Below, one piece after another: positions 1 to 8,962 of a stretch of 64,000 nucleotides of DNA (position 1 is its first letter; each line of letters begins with the position of its first letter). A program made the translations under genes and the position numbers. Where the stretch lies: contig JAFZUS010000096.1 in assembly GCA_017618275.1 (NCBI GenBank), positions 1 to 64,000 of the forward strand. Direction: 5' to 3'. The DNA comes from Prevotella sp. (lineage in GTDB: Bacteria > Bacteroidota > Bacteroidia > Bacteroidales > Bacteroidaceae). The notes beneath the pieces are model-generated. The model was not told the DNA's origin. It ran no database searches and saw only the letters and a list, made by a program, of their open reading frames with translations.

Positions 1-39
1 ACAAAAATACGGCTTGTGTAATATTGTGTAATCGATTTC

Positions 40-70
40 TTGTGGATTAGCCTGAAAATACCTACTTTTG
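40..70 (+). promoter_or_regulatory. Bacteroidetes-type promoter for the TonB/TPR operon
   Basis: TACTTTTG at 63-70 matches the TAnnTTTG -7 element and TTG at 40-42 lies 20 bp upstream as the -33 element. The first start codon (132) follows about 60 nt later. Prediction from consensus only. Confidence 0.6.
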
Positions 71-131
71 CGCTGTCCGGACAGACAAAGTGATAAAGTA
101 TTAAAGGTTAAACATTAAAAAATTGAAGATT

Positions 132-536
132 ATGAAAGCGATGGTTATAATTGCATTGATGCTGGCTTTTGGCTTCCTGACGGCTAACGGTCAGAAGACT
201 GTAGTGTCGCAGAAGAACGAGAAGGTCTATGACATGGTAGAGCAGATGCCTGAGTACCCTGGAGGTATGCCAGCCCTTATCGAATTCCTGAAAAGTAACA
301 TAAAGTATCCTAAGGATGCCGAGAAACAGAAAGTGGAGGGAAAAGTGCTGGTCTTGTTCATTGTGGAAACGGATGGTAGCGTAACCGACATAAAGGTGGC
401 CAAGAAAGTATTCCCTTCTCTTGATGCTGAAGCCGTCAGAGTGGTGCAGGCCATGCCCAAATGGACTCCTGGAAAAATAAAGGGGAGGTCAGTAAAAGTC
501 AAATATTCACTCCCCATCATGTTCCGTCTAAAATGA
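132..536 (+). CDS. secreted TonB C-terminal domain protein
   Basis: A 134-residue protein with a cleavable-looking signal peptide (hydrophobic residues 3-17, then TANGQ) and one TonB C-terminal domain over roughly residues 45-133. It shows the family pattern of YPxxAxxxxVEGxVxVxFxVxxDG, followed by a variable Ala region and a final PIMFRL strand. TonB C-terminal domains contact the TonB box of outer-membrane receptors or act as periplasmic binding modules. Here there is no long Pro-rich spacer, so classical energy transduction is doubtful. I chose ATG 132 over the upstream TTG 123 because the signal peptide begins there. The stop overlaps the next start (ATGA), implying translational coupling to the TPR/HTH protein. 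Confidence 0.85.
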   Translation: MKAMVIIALMLAFGFLTANGQKTVVSQKNEKVYDMVEQMPEYPGGMPALIEFLKSNIKYPKDAEKQKVEGKVLVLFIVETDGSVTDIKVAKKVFPSLDAEAVRVVQAMPKWTPGKIKGRSVKVKYSLPIMFRLK

Positions 537-2101
537 TTTCACTCTCGTTCCTCTTTCTTTTTCTCTACATTGTAAGTTGTTCACATGAGCAGGCTCAAAA
601 CGAACAACTTACAAAAGCAGAAAGAATTGTTTATTCTCAGCCCGATTCCGTCGTAAGAATGCTAGCACCCAACTATACTGATACGACGATGACTCTTGCA
701 GATCGTGCCCTTTATGGCCTGCTATATACCGAGGCCCTGCATCGCAGCGGGCTCTCTGTAGAATCCGATTCCTTGATTCGCGTGAGCAGGGATTACTACG
801 AACATTGGGGGGATGATGAACATCTGGCCAGGACCCTGCTCCATCATGCCATCATCCTCTATAAACAACAACAGACCCACGAAGCGGTATTGACAATGAA
901 ACGTGCGGAGAAACTTGCCAGCAATTCACATGAACTTGCCTTTCTGTGGTACCTCTATTCCGTCTTGGGCGATGTGAACGATAATGTGGGCAATTCCACC
1001 CAGACACTCAGATACTATAAGAAAGCACTGAGCGCCGCCCGTGGGTGCAAAAACAATCTGTGGATTGTTCAGACACTCAATAATATCGCCATGACCTTTG
1101 ATATGTTAGGTCAGCAAGATAGTCTGAAATACTATACCAATCAAGCAAAACCATATGCAGCAAATACTGATGGAGAAGTTCGTGCCACCTACTTGGTAAA
1201 TCAGGCAAGTTACCTTTTGGGTACAGGCAGGCAAACGACAGCCAAGCAAATCCTGATGGAATCCATGTTGATATCGCCAACGGACAGAGGTTCAAAACTC
1301 CTGGCCGATATCTATATGCAGGAAAAAGACACGGTATCGGCAGTTGAACAGTGGTACCGACTTACTAATTCCATTTCGCCAGATGTCGCCATCCAGTCTT
1401 ACAGGCTCCTGATAGATTATCTGAACCGCCGAGGTGACAAGGACAATGCTGCTGAATACAGCCAACGACTCAACGAGGTGTATCATGGCCTTTACGAACG
1501 TCACGATGTGGCAGGCATCATCGATCTGCAGGCACAATACGACGAGCAGCAAAAGGAACGACAGCAATACAGACTCACTATCTTTATGCTCTCAACCATC
1601 ATCATCCTTATCATAACTGCAATTATTATAATAAAGTATAGCCGTCATCGTATAGATGTGCTCAATACCAGGTTTGTAGAGAGTCAGCAGCAGTACAAAC
1701 TGACACGTTCGGAACTTACTCAGATGAGGAAACAGAAAGAACGCGAACAACGTGAGAACTCTCATCAGATGAAAGAGGTTGTTTCCCGTCTGCACGCATC
1801 GGCAAATAAAGGGAAGCCGGCTACTGACGAAGATTCCAACGATTTGGCTCAATTGTCATACGCCCAAAGTCCTGAACTGCGAGAACTGTTATCTGTACTC
1901 AATTCAAAGGAACAAATGGTTTGTCTGTTGACCATTCAAAACTTTTTGCCCACTGAGATCGCCACGCTGACAATCTCTACGCCTCAGACTATAACCAATA
2001 CCCGTGTCCGCCTCTTGAAAAAGTTGTTTGACGAGACAGGTGGCGCAAAAGACTTCGATAATATTATAAAAACGAAATTTAATAAGTATGAAAAGAATTA
2101 A
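533..2101 (+). CDS. lipoprotein-anchored TPR protein with transmembrane helix and C-terminal HTH
   Basis: A 522-residue protein. An N-terminal hydrophobic stretch ends in a lipobox-like IVSC (Cys16). Residues about 30-340 are helical TPR-like repeats, with recognisable YYKKAL and LNNIAMTFDMLG segments. One strong transmembrane helix spans about 346-369, followed by a charged coiled coil (about 380-425). The C-terminal HTH (about 470-505) resembles sigma-70 region 4/LuxR helices, with EIATLTISTPQTITNTRVRL. Bacteroidetes encode many TPR-TM-HTH proteins of this build, thought to be membrane-bound regulators. If the N-terminus is a true signal peptide, the TPR part is periplasmic and the HTH cytoplasmic. 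ATG 533 was chosen because it overlaps the upstream stop by 4 nt and begins the signal. DNA binding is inferred. Confidence 0.75.
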   Translation: MISLSFLFLFLYIVSCSHEQAQNEQLTKAERIVYSQPDSVVRMLAPNYTDTTMTLADRALYGLLYTEALHRSGLSVESDSLIRVSRDYYEHWGDDEHLARTLLHHAIILYKQQQTHEAVLTMKRAEKLASNSHELAFLWYLYSVLGDVNDNVGNSTQTLRYYKKALSAARGCKNNLWIVQTLNNIAMTFDMLGQQDSLKYYTNQAKPYAANTDGEVRATYLVNQASYLLGTGRQTTAKQILMESMLISPTDRGSKLLADIYMQEKDTVSAVEQWYRLTNSISPDVAIQSYRLLIDYLNRRGDKDNAAEYSQRLNEVYHGLYERHDVAGIIDLQAQYDEQQKERQQYRLTIFMLSTIIILIITAIIIIKYSRHRIDVLNTRFVESQQQYKLTRSELTQMRKQKEREQRENSHQMKEVVSRLHASANKGKPATDEDSNDLAQLSYAQSPELRELLSVLNSKEQMVCLLTIQNFLPTEIATLTISTPQTITNTRVRLLKKLFDETGGAKDFDNIIKTKFNKYEKN

Positions 2102-2102
2102 T

Positions 2103-2597
2103 ATGATGAAAGAGATAAAGATCAACGTATCCATCAAAGTGTGGATTTACATAACTTTGGCTGTGGCAGCATGTTTTGCTGTTATCATGGGTATTAGCAG
2201 AATCGTTGGAGGCCCGGGGGCTATAGGGGCAGAAAAGTATCACATGATAACGATGTTCATCTGTATCACTTCAATCATTTTAGTCCCTGCATACATCAAA
2301 AGCAAGACAAAACTTGTTATCACCGATGATCAGTTGAGGGTAAATGCCCCGGAGCCATGGGTCGTGCAGTTGTCAGGGGTTGAGTCATTCTACGTCGATA
2401 AATTCAAAGGGCGTACATTTATTGGCATACGCTATAAGGAAGACACGTGGGAAGGTCATAAAGAGAATAATACTGAAGATCGCAAACGGCGCTTGAAGGC
2501 CGCTATGCAGGGCTATCCCTATGAGGTCTATGTAGGCGGTCTCACTATGAAGCCCCAAGAAATCTGTGATCTGCTGAACTCCCGCATAAATAAATAG
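2103..2597 (+). CDS. two-helix membrane protein with PH-like domain (STM3941-like)
   Basis: About 164 residues. Two hydrophobic helices (about 9-29 and 45-62) are followed by a soluble domain with the pattern LVITDDQLRVN...VQLSGVESFYVDKFKGRTFIGIRY, typical of bacterial PH-like small membrane proteins (the STM3941 family). The function of the family is unknown. Starts at 2088, 2103 and 2106 are all possible; 2103 follows the upstream TAA by one base and is preferred. It is the third gene of the tight plus-strand run, so it probably shares its transcript with the TonB and TPR/HTH genes. Confidence 0.6.
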   Translation: MMKEIKINVSIKVWIYITLAVAACFAVIMGISRIVGGPGAIGAEKYHMITMFICITSIILVPAYIKSKTKLVITDDQLRVNAPEPWVVQLSGVESFYVDKFKGRTFIGIRYKEDTWEGHKENNTEDRKRRLKAAMQGYPYEVYVGGLTMKPQEICDLLNSRINK

Positions 2598-2604
2598 GCT
2601 GAAT

Positions 2605-2946
2605 ATGAAACTATTATCAACTTCATTGCTTAATCACGAGCAAGCCGTTTGTCCTCATTGTGAGACAAAGATAGGGTTACGACAGATTTCTGAGTACTTT
2701 CTGAAAGGGACCAACTACAGCATTCAGTGCCCTCACTGTAAAAGAGCATTACATCCGAAGCAGGAACCCATAAAATTCTATTATTGCGTTTGTGCAGGAT
2801 TTATAAGTATCGTTATCCCTTTCTGGCTATACATCTTGTTTGTTGAAGATAACTTTTGGAAAGCGATATCTCTGTCAATAATGATAACAATCATCACTCT
2901 GGTTATTATTGCCCTGTTGACAATCCACAGGATAGAGTTTGTATAA
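2605..2946 (+). CDS. small zinc-ribbon membrane protein
   Basis: A 113-residue protein. Two CPHC knuckles (Cys16/Cys19 and Cys42/Cys45) form a likely zinc ribbon in the N-terminal half. Two transmembrane helices follow in the C-terminal half (about 57-80 and 87-107). This resembles small Bacteroidetes proteins with a CxxC-about 20-CxxC ribbon, whose role is unknown. It starts 7 nt after the preceding stop, so it is almost certainly cotranscribed. Confidence 0.6.
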   Translation: MKLLSTSLLNHEQAVCPHCETKIGLRQISEYFLKGTNYSIQCPHCKRALHPKQEPIKFYYCVCAGFISIVIPFWLYILFVEDNFWKAISLSIMITIITLVIIALLTIHRIEFV

Positions 2947-2972
2947 ACGCAAAATGATAATAAACAATAACT

Positions 2973-4976
2973 ATGAAGATATTATTATCAATAGCATTGC
3001 TCGCTTTCGCCACAATGACGGGGCAAGCACAAGAGATTAATTCACAAAGTGAGTCTATTGCTGATACCTATTGGCGTAATGAAGCGACAGGCGACTGGAT
3101 TATAGGCTTTGCACCCAAACATGTGATTTATAATAATATGGTGTGGGATATTGCTACTCAGACAGAGAATAAGGATGCCTACACGTTGACGCTCAATAAT
3201 GGTATCATCATCAAGGTTGGCAAACTCAAAAATGGTTTACGTTCGATAGTCATAGGTAGCGAGAAGCCTGTAGTTTGCAGCCCCATCGCTATTGCGACAT
3301 TGCCCGACTATCCCGTCAAGGATCAGCGTAAAGGTTTCGTTGACAACAACTATCAGATGGGCGATAGCGCTACCTTGATTGGTTGGATGAAAGATATGCC
3401 CGAACAAGCCTGGAAATATGGCAGGGAATTTGAAGTGGGTTACGAGAATCTTTTCGCCAGACAACAAATAAGTGCTTATGCAAAGATGGATTCATTAGGT
3501 CGTTTTTCCCTCAAGATACCACTGATAAACTCTTCGCAGGTGTTTATCGACTGGAGGCGTAGCATGCTCAGCAGTCTGATGGAACCTGGGAGAACTTATT
3601 TTCTGCTTTGTGATTTCAAGACGGATCAAAAGTTGTTCATGGGTGATGATGTCAGAGTACAGAATGAACTCTTAGCCTATCCCCATCAATTTGCCAACGA
3701 TCGCTTCGAAGATATGGAGCCAGCCAATATGGGTGCCATGCAGTTCAAGACATATACAGATAGTCTCCGCTCGGCACGTATGGCCGAACTGCAAGAGCGC
3801 ATCCACCTGCACCCAAATCTTTCGCAACGCTATATCGACTACTTGACGGGCTATTATCTGACAGGCCAAGGCGAATCGATGATGCAGGCCCGCTTCCACA
3901 TGCCTGGCAGGGAATTACCGCAGGAATATATGGACTATGTAGGTCAACTATGGCAGAATAAAGTGAAGCCATATACCCTATACCGAGACTTTTCAACGTT
4001 TATGCGCGACTACATCGACCAGTTGGATGAGAAACGCCAAATAGATCTGGGTGATCAGACTGTCAGAGCAGTGAGACGTATGGAGCACCAGGGCATCATC
4101 AAACTGACACCAGAGGAGTCTAAACTGCTGGATGATTATAGCCCTTTGGCGAAAGAAATGGACCGTAAATTGAGTTTTGCCAAGAGTCATGAGGAGAGCC
4201 ACCAGTTGATAGAGGCATTTGAGAGGAATGACACTGTAGCCAAAGCCTACAAACTGTTTGATCGGCTTGGGGAGCCCCTTGAAAGAGAACAGGCTGCTCA
4301 GAGTATCCGTTCGAACCTCGCAACGATTGATTCCGTAGGCTGCGACCGCAATCTGCGCGATATCTACTTGGCTTGCTATCTTTGGAGAGTTCTTGATGTA
4401 ACCCGCAATCCGCTTCCCCCGTTACTGATGGAATGTGCAGAGCAGGAAATAAAACTGCCTGTGGCACTCAATACGATAAAGAAGTTGAACGACAAATATG
4501 CAGCCCTTCAGAATCAGGATCTGACAGGTGCTGCTAGTCTGCGCCCTTCAACAGACATTGAGAATATGAGTGATGGTGAGGCCATTTTGAGAAAAATTAT
4601 CGAACCATATAAAGGTCGCATTATCTTTCTCGATGTTTGGGGTACATGGTGTGGCCCTTGTAAAGCCGCACTGAAAGAGTCGCACAAACTGAAAGAGGCC
4701 TTGAAGGACTACGACATCGTCTATCTTTATCTGGCCAACCGTAGTAGCGATGAATCGTGGAAAAATGTCATCAAAGAGTACAATCTGACTGGCGACAACT
4801 GCGTGCATTATAATCTGCCTGAAGACCAGCAGAGTGCCATTGAGCACTATCTAAAAGTGAATGCCTTCCCGACCTATAAACTGATTGACAGGCAGGGCAA
4901 CATCCATGACTACGACTGGGTTCGCGCTAACGATGCAAATCATCTTAGGGAAACCCTCGCCAAATTAAGCAAATAG
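2973..4976 (+). CDS. large secreted TlpA-family thioredoxin-like protein
   Basis: A 667-residue protein. A signal peptide (residues 1-19, ending GQAQ) leads into a long N-terminal part of about 500 residues typical of Bacteroidetes TlpA-like proteins. A C-terminal thioredoxin domain (about 525-667) contains WGTWCGPCK, with redox cysteines Cys560 and Cys563, and later AFPTYKLID, which holds the cis-Pro loop. Such proteins are thought to be periplasmic or outer-membrane-facing thiol oxidoreductases; no specific substrate is evident. It is the last gene of the run that starts at 132, 26 nt after the zinc-ribbon gene. The combination TonB domain, TPR/HTH and TlpA suggests an envelope-sensing or envelope-repair module, which is inference. 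Confidence 0.8.
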   Translation: MKILLSIALLAFATMTGQAQEINSQSESIADTYWRNEATGDWIIGFAPKHVIYNNMVWDIATQTENKDAYTLTLNNGIIIKVGKLKNGLRSIVIGSEKPVVCSPIAIATLPDYPVKDQRKGFVDNNYQMGDSATLIGWMKDMPEQAWKYGREFEVGYENLFARQQISAYAKMDSLGRFSLKIPLINSSQVFIDWRRSMLSSLMEPGRTYFLLCDFKTDQKLFMGDDVRVQNELLAYPHQFANDRFEDMEPANMGAMQFKTYTDSLRSARMAELQERIHLHPNLSQRYIDYLTGYYLTGQGESMMQARFHMPGRELPQEYMDYVGQLWQNKVKPYTLYRDFSTFMRDYIDQLDEKRQIDLGDQTVRAVRRMEHQGIIKLTPEESKLLDDYSPLAKEMDRKLSFAKSHEESHQLIEAFERNDTVAKAYKLFDRLGEPLEREQAAQSIRSNLATIDSVGCDRNLRDIYLACYLWRVLDVTRNPLPPLLMECAEQEIKLPVALNTIKKLNDKYAALQNQDLTGAASLRPSTDIENMSDGEAILRKIIEPYKGRIIFLDVWGTWCGPCKAALKESHKLKEALKDYDIVYLYLANRSSDESWKNVIKEYNLTGDNCVHYNLPEDQQSAIEHYLKVNAFPTYKLIDRQGNIHDYDWVRANDANHLRETLAKLSK

Positions 4977-5076
4977 CGTCTCAAACTCACCCTCGCGTAC
5001 CGCGCCCGCCTATGCAGTACGCACCGAATAACTCATATCATTATTTGTGCGTTAGTAAAAGAAAAAAAGGGAAATA

Positions 5077-5108
5077 TTTGGAATTTTCATAGGAAAAGCG
5101 TATTTTTG
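5077..5108 (+). promoter_or_regulatory. promoter for the DUF4468 gene
   Basis: TTTG (5077-5080), 20 bp, then TATTTTTG (5101-5108) is a very good match to the Bacteroidetes consensus. It gives an expected leader of about 25-30 nt before the ATG at 5141. Confidence 0.75.
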
Positions 5109-5119
5109 CAAACAAATTG

Positions 5120-5212
5120 ACTCTACTAATGACAGACAATATGAAAAAGATTCTATTTGGGATGATGGCCGCCATCTGTGTTTTCTGCGGCACCATAAAT
5201 GTTCAGGCACAG
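5120..5212 (+). repeat. 93-bp leader/signal-peptide duplication, copy 1
   Basis: This 93-bp stretch (20 bp upstream of the ATG at 5141 plus the signal-peptide codons) aligns without gaps to 36302-36394, with about 12-13 mismatches by eye (roughly 86-87% identity). The downstream mature proteins (DUF4468 protein and alpha-amylase) are unrelated, so the similarity stops at the signal-peptidase site. Confidence 0.85.
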
Positions 5213-5899
5213 GTAATGAAAGCCGCCGACTTGGAGAAATACGCCAAGAGCAAGTATGGCGACAAGTGGCTTGATGCGGCTGCCAACCTAGCCAGTACTC
5301 TGACACTCGACAAAAACGAGTCGTTGACCTACCAGCAGGTGATCGAGGCGCCGGGCAAGTCGAAACAGCAACTCTACGTGGCCCTGAACTACTGGGCAAC
5401 TGCCACCTTCAAGGATAAGCAGGCTATCACACTGAACGACAAAGAGGCGGGTTGTATCATCATCTCGTCGACCATCGATGCCATCGCCGACCATACCGGC
5501 ACACTCTTCCGTTATGTGGTGAGCATCACTCCAGTGATCAAAATCGACATCAAGGAAGGTCGAGTGCGTGTGACCTATACCGTGCAGAACTACGATGTCC
5601 TGAAAGTGGAGGATGGTGGCTGGCTTGGCGGAATCGGCAGTGACAAAGATGACCAGAAACGGAGGAATCAGACAATCTACAGCGACGGCAAGCGACTGAA
5701 GGACGACAAGACAGACCACAGGCTCTACGACGAGCAGTGGGAGATTGCGAAACACTACCCATTCGTGGAGAAAGATGCCCAGAAGCGCACGTGCTCGAAG
5801 GCACTCGTGATGACGCATGCCTACTCTAACGCCATCATCGACAAGGTGGAAGAAGCCATCAAGAACGGCATCACCGGTACAGACGATGATGACTGGTAA
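5141..5899 (+). CDS. secreted DUF4468 (TBP-like fold) protein
   Basis: A 252-residue protein. A signal peptide (residues 1-23, ending NVQAQ) is followed by a domain of about 100-150 residues. Its pattern is YQQVIEAPGKSKQQLYVALN, then WATATF, DKEAGCIII and IKEGRVRVTYTVQNY, which I recognise as DUF4468, a TBP-like fold common in Bacteroidetes and of unknown function. I chose ATG 5141 over 5129 because the duplicated leader at 36302 has no ATG at the position matching 5129 yet keeps the second one. It is convergent with preA, with only 14 nt between the stops and no obvious terminator. The C-terminus is acidic. Confidence 0.7.
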   Translation: MKKILFGMMAAICVFCGTINVQAQVMKAADLEKYAKSKYGDKWLDAAANLASTLTLDKNESLTYQQVIEAPGKSKQQLYVALNYWATATFKDKQAITLNDKEAGCIIISSTIDAIADHTGTLFRYVVSITPVIKIDIKEGRVRVTYTVQNYDVLKVEDGGWLGGIGSDKDDQKRRNQTIYSDGKRLKDDKTDHRLYDEQWEIAKHYPFVEKDAQKRTCSKALVMTHAYSNAIIDKVEEAIKNGITGTDDDDW

Positions 5900-5913
5900 T
5901 AAGTATTAAGAGA

Positions 5914-7401
5914 TCACATTCGTTTTTTCTTCTCAATGCGTTTGGTGATGCCGATAGCACCTGTCGGACAGACGAGGCGACAGAGGTGACAGCCGACGCA
6001 CTTGGTGCCTACCAGACGCGGACGGCGGGTCTCATGATCGAAGACGATGGCCTGATGACCGCCGTCGCTACACGACACCTCACAGCGGCCACAGCCGATA
6101 CACTGTTCCTTGTCGAACTTCGGGTAAATGATGGTGTCGCGGTCCAGATGGTCCGGGTTCAGGAATTTCTCCAACCGCTCGCCCACCAGTGCCTTCAACT
6201 CAGAGACACCACGCTTGACCATATAGCGCTGCAGACCGAGGATAAGGTCGTCGATGATACGATAGCCGTACTGCATAACGGCGGTACATACCTGTACGTT
6301 GCTACAGCCCAGTTGAATAAACTCCAGGGCATCGCGCCACATCTCGATGCCACCGATTCCGCTCAGTTGAAAGTTTAGAGTGGAGAGTTTAGAGTTTAGA
6401 GTTTGCATTTGGGCGAGTTCCAGGATGTGGCGCAGGGCGATGGGCTTGACGGCACGGCCCGAATAACCGGAGATGGTGCGCTGTCCCGATACTTCTGAAT
6501 CGAAGGTCATCGTCACCGACTTGATGGTGTTGATGGCCGAGATGGCATCAGCACCGACCTCCACGCAGGCGGCGGCAGGTTCCGCGATATGAGTGATATT
6601 AGGCGTCATCTTCGGAATGACGGGAATTTTTACGCTCTGTTTCACACAGGCCGTATAGGTCTTCACCAACTCAGGGCTCTGCCCCACGTCGCTGCCCATG
6701 CCCTTGTGTTTCATCTGCGGACACGAGAAGTTCAGTTCCACCGCATCGCAGCCCGCCTCCTCGGCCATCTTTGCCAGCCTCACCCACTCTTCCTCGGTCT
6801 GTCCCATAATCGAGGCAACAACCACCTTTGTGGGATAGTTTTGTTTCAGTTGGTGAAGAATCTTGAAGTCCTCCTCCACAGGGTTCTCGCTCAACTGTTC
6901 CATGTTACGGAAACCGTAGAAGTCGCCGTGCGTGGCGTTGTTGTGCATGGCATCGAAACGCGGCGACACCTCCTTGATCTCCTGCAGGCAGATAGTCTTG
7001 TAGAACACACCAGCCCACCCTGCCTCAAAGGCACGTGCCACCATTTCGTAGTTGGTACACACTGCCGACGACGCCAGGAAGAAGGGATTCTCACAACGTA
7101 TGCCGCAGAAATCGATGGTCAGATCAGGATAATGGCTGTCATCCACATCGTCGGGATGGATGCTACGCAGCATCTCCTTGATGCGGATGGGCCAGTTGTA
7201 GTGGATACAAGCCTGTTCAGCCCTTTCCAGGTCGGCATCGCTACAGTCCTTCACCCAGCGCAGGGCGGGTTTGTGGTTGTCGAAACGGATGGCGCGGATG
7301 GCGCGTGCAGGGTCACCTGTCTTACAGGCTTTGGTACATGGAGCGTCTTGGCACAGCAAACAACGGCTGGCTTCCTCGTAAATGTTAATTCGTCTATTCA
7401 T
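5914..7401 (-). CDS. preA: PreA-like dihydropyrimidine dehydrogenase/DHODH-type subunit with ferredoxin domains
   Basis: A 495-residue protein. The N-terminus carries CLLCQDAPC and CKTGDPARAIRAIRFDN, resembling the Fe-S segment normally at the start of PreT or GltD small subunits. A TIM-barrel DHODH-like domain covers about 85-400, with ELNFSCPQ, PVIPKMTPN and SGIGGIEMWRDALEFI. Two C-terminal 4Fe-4S motifs follow (CIGCGRCEVSC and CVGCHLCRLVC). PreA with PreT reduces uracil and thymine with NADH; no preT is adjacent. It is about 80 residues longer than E. coli PreA because of the N-terminal Fe-S part. A simple-repeat insertion is present at about residues 333-346 (separate entry). It follows the SLC13 permease gene by 30 nt on the same strand. 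Confidence 0.85.
   Translation of the reverse strand: MNRRINIYEEASRCLLCQDAPCTKACKTGDPARAIRAIRFDNHKPALRWVKDCSDADLERAEQACIHYNWPIRIKEMLRSIHPDDVDDSHYPDLTIDFCGIRCENPFFLASSAVCTNYEMVARAFEAGWAGVFYKTICLQEIKEVSPRFDAMHNNATHGDFYGFRNMEQLSENPVEEDFKILHQLKQNYPTKVVVASIMGQTEEEWVRLAKMAEEAGCDAVELNFSCPQMKHKGMGSDVGQSPELVKTYTACVKQSVKIPVIPKMTPNITHIAEPAAACVEVGADAISAINTIKSVTMTFDSEVSGQRTISGYSGRAVKPIALRHILELAQMQTLNSKLSTLNFQLSGIGGIEMWRDALEFIQLGCSNVQVCTAVMQYGYRIIDDLILGLQRYMVKRGVSELKALVGERLEKFLNPDHLDRDTIIYPKFDKEQCIGCGRCEVSCSDGGHQAIVFDHETRRPRLVGTKCVGCHLCRLVCPTGAIGITKRIEKKKRM
6366..6405. repeat. in-frame simple repeat inside preA
   Basis: On the plus strand the core is GTTTAGAGT repeated with variants (AGTTTAGAG, TGGAGAGTTTAGAG, TTTAGAGTTTG). 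Read on the minus strand it encodes LNSKLSTLNFQL between the conserved ELAQ and SGIGGIE segments. I recognise this AACTCTAAACTC type of simple repeat from intergenic regions of Bacteroidetes genomes. Here it has replaced a loop without breaking the frame. Confidence 0.8.
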
Positions 7402-7431
7402 AGTTGTATTGTTTAATCTTGTTGTGTATCT

Positions 7432-8946
7432 TCATGGCAACAGTGTTAACGGATAAACGATGTTGACGATGAAGATGTTGGCGGCAAGGATGATGAGGTT
7501 CATCAGCAGGCCGATACGCATAAAATCACTGAAGCGATAGCCACCGGGACCATAGACCAGCATGTGGGTGGGTGAGCCGATAGGCGTGGCGAAACTACTG
7601 CTCACACTGACCATCAGGGCGATAAGGAAGGGGAACGGCTCATAGCCCAGTTTCTCGGCGGCCTCATACATGATGGGGAAAAACATGGCACCCGCCGCCG
7701 TATTCGAGATAAACTCGGTGATGAAGGTGCCGACAAAGCAGATGGCCGTCATGACCACGATAGGATTACTGCCGCAGACATCGAGGATGCCGAAGGCCAA
7801 CCGCTCGGCAATGCCCGTCTTCTGGATGGCCAGTCCCAGCACAACCGAACCGGCAAACACCATCAGAATATCCCAGTTGATGGCCTTCATGGCCTGGTTG
7901 GGTGTACAGCAGCGGAACAGGAGCATGGCCGCAGCAGCCAGGAAAGCACACTGTAGCAACGGCATCACATTGAGGGCCGACAGCACCACCATCGCAATCA
8001 TGATGATGGTGGAAATCAGCGTCTTCGTACCGACATTAATCACCTCCTCGCCCTTCACCAGACCGTGAGAATTCTGCAGTTCCAGTATGTCCTTGATATT
8101 TCCGGCAAACACCATGTGGTCGCCGCCCATGATAAATTCGTTCTCATTGACGGGTACCGCAACATTGTCGAAGTGGTGCCATTTTATCAGTCTGCCACCC
8201 TTGACATTGCACAGTCCGGCATAGCCAAGCGTCTCGCCAATAAACTTGTTGTTCGACGGCACTAACATATCGACAGTGTATTCTGCCGTGTCCTCGGAAT
8301 CGGATTCAGGAGCCTTGCGGTCGGGGAGCAGTCGGCGCATGGCGATAATGCTCAGCACACCGATGAATAGGCAGAACAAGCCGGGTATCGTCGTCGCCAG
8401 CAAATTCATAGCGTTGCCTGTATGGTCGGCATAGAGTCCCGAGATAATCAGGTTCGGCGGCGTACCTATCAGCGTACACACACCACCCATACCTGAGGCG
8501 TAACTCAACGGTATCAGCAACTTCGAGGGCGAGATATTCAGTTTCTTCGACCACATCTTCACGATGCCCACAAAAAGGGCCACTACTGTCGTGTTGCTCA
8601 GGAAAGAACTGAGTGCAGCCACTGGCAGCATCAGACGCGCCACGGCCTTGGTGTACGTCTTCGGTTGCCCCAACAGGTTTTTCACAATCCACTGTAGCAC
8701 ACCGGTATACGTCAGTCCGGCCACAACCACAAACAATACACCGATGACAATCACCGATGTACTACTGAAGCCTGAGAAGGCCTCCTTGGCATCCAACACG
8801 CCTGTCACGTATATGATACCTATGGCACCCAGAAACACCAAGTCGGCGCGCAGTTTCGTAAACAACAACACGCTGAACATCGTGAGCACCGTGACAATAG
8901 TAATCCAAGCATGCAGACCAAAGCCTAAGAATTCAATCGTTTCCAT
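7432..8946 (-). CDS. SLC13/DASS-type anion permease with RCK_C domain
   Basis: A 504-residue inner-membrane transporter. Two membrane halves carry the signature repeats SNTTVVALFVG...LLIPLSYASGMGGVCTLIGTPPN and FISNTAAGAMFFPI...SSSFATPIGSPTHMLVYGPGGY. Between them, about residues 225-300 resemble a TrkA/RCK C-terminal domain (EYTVDMLVPSNNKFIGETL...GDHMVFAG). The SNT and TPPN-like motifs are those of Na+-coupled dicarboxylate/sulfate carriers, but the substrate cannot be told from sequence. It lies 16 nt after the lipoprotein adaptor and upstream of preA, and is probably in the same transcript. Confidence 0.85.
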   Translation of the reverse strand: METIEFLGFGLHAWITIVTVLTMFSVLLFTKLRADLVFLGAIGIIYVTGVLDAKEAFSGFSSTSVIVIGVLFVVVAGLTYTGVLQWIVKNLLGQPKTYTKAVARLMLPVAALSSFLSNTTVVALFVGIVKMWSKKLNISPSKLLIPLSYASGMGGVCTLIGTPPNLIISGLYADHTGNAMNLLATTIPGLFCLFIGVLSIIAMRRLLPDRKAPESDSEDTAEYTVDMLVPSNNKFIGETLGYAGLCNVKGGRLIKWHHFDNVAVPVNENEFIMGGDHMVFAGNIKDILELQNSHGLVKGEEVINVGTKTLISTIIMIAMVVLSALNVMPLLQCAFLAAAAMLLFRCCTPNQAMKAINWDILMVFAGSVVLGLAIQKTGIAERLAFGILDVCGSNPIVVMTAICFVGTFITEFISNTAAGAMFFPIMYEAAEKLGYEPFPFLIALMVSVSSSFATPIGSPTHMLVYGPGGYRFSDFMRIGLLMNLIILAANIFIVNIVYPLTLLP

Positions 8947-8962
8947 ATATTACTTTCTTTTA

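Noticed and set aside
4977..5076. Possible terminator after the TlpA-like gene
   Set aside because: GC-rich bases at 4990-5020 do not form a convincing stem with a T-run.
6589..7416. Open frame of 275 codons on the plus strand
   Set aside because: Antisense to preA, rich in His/Leu/Arg, with no domain.
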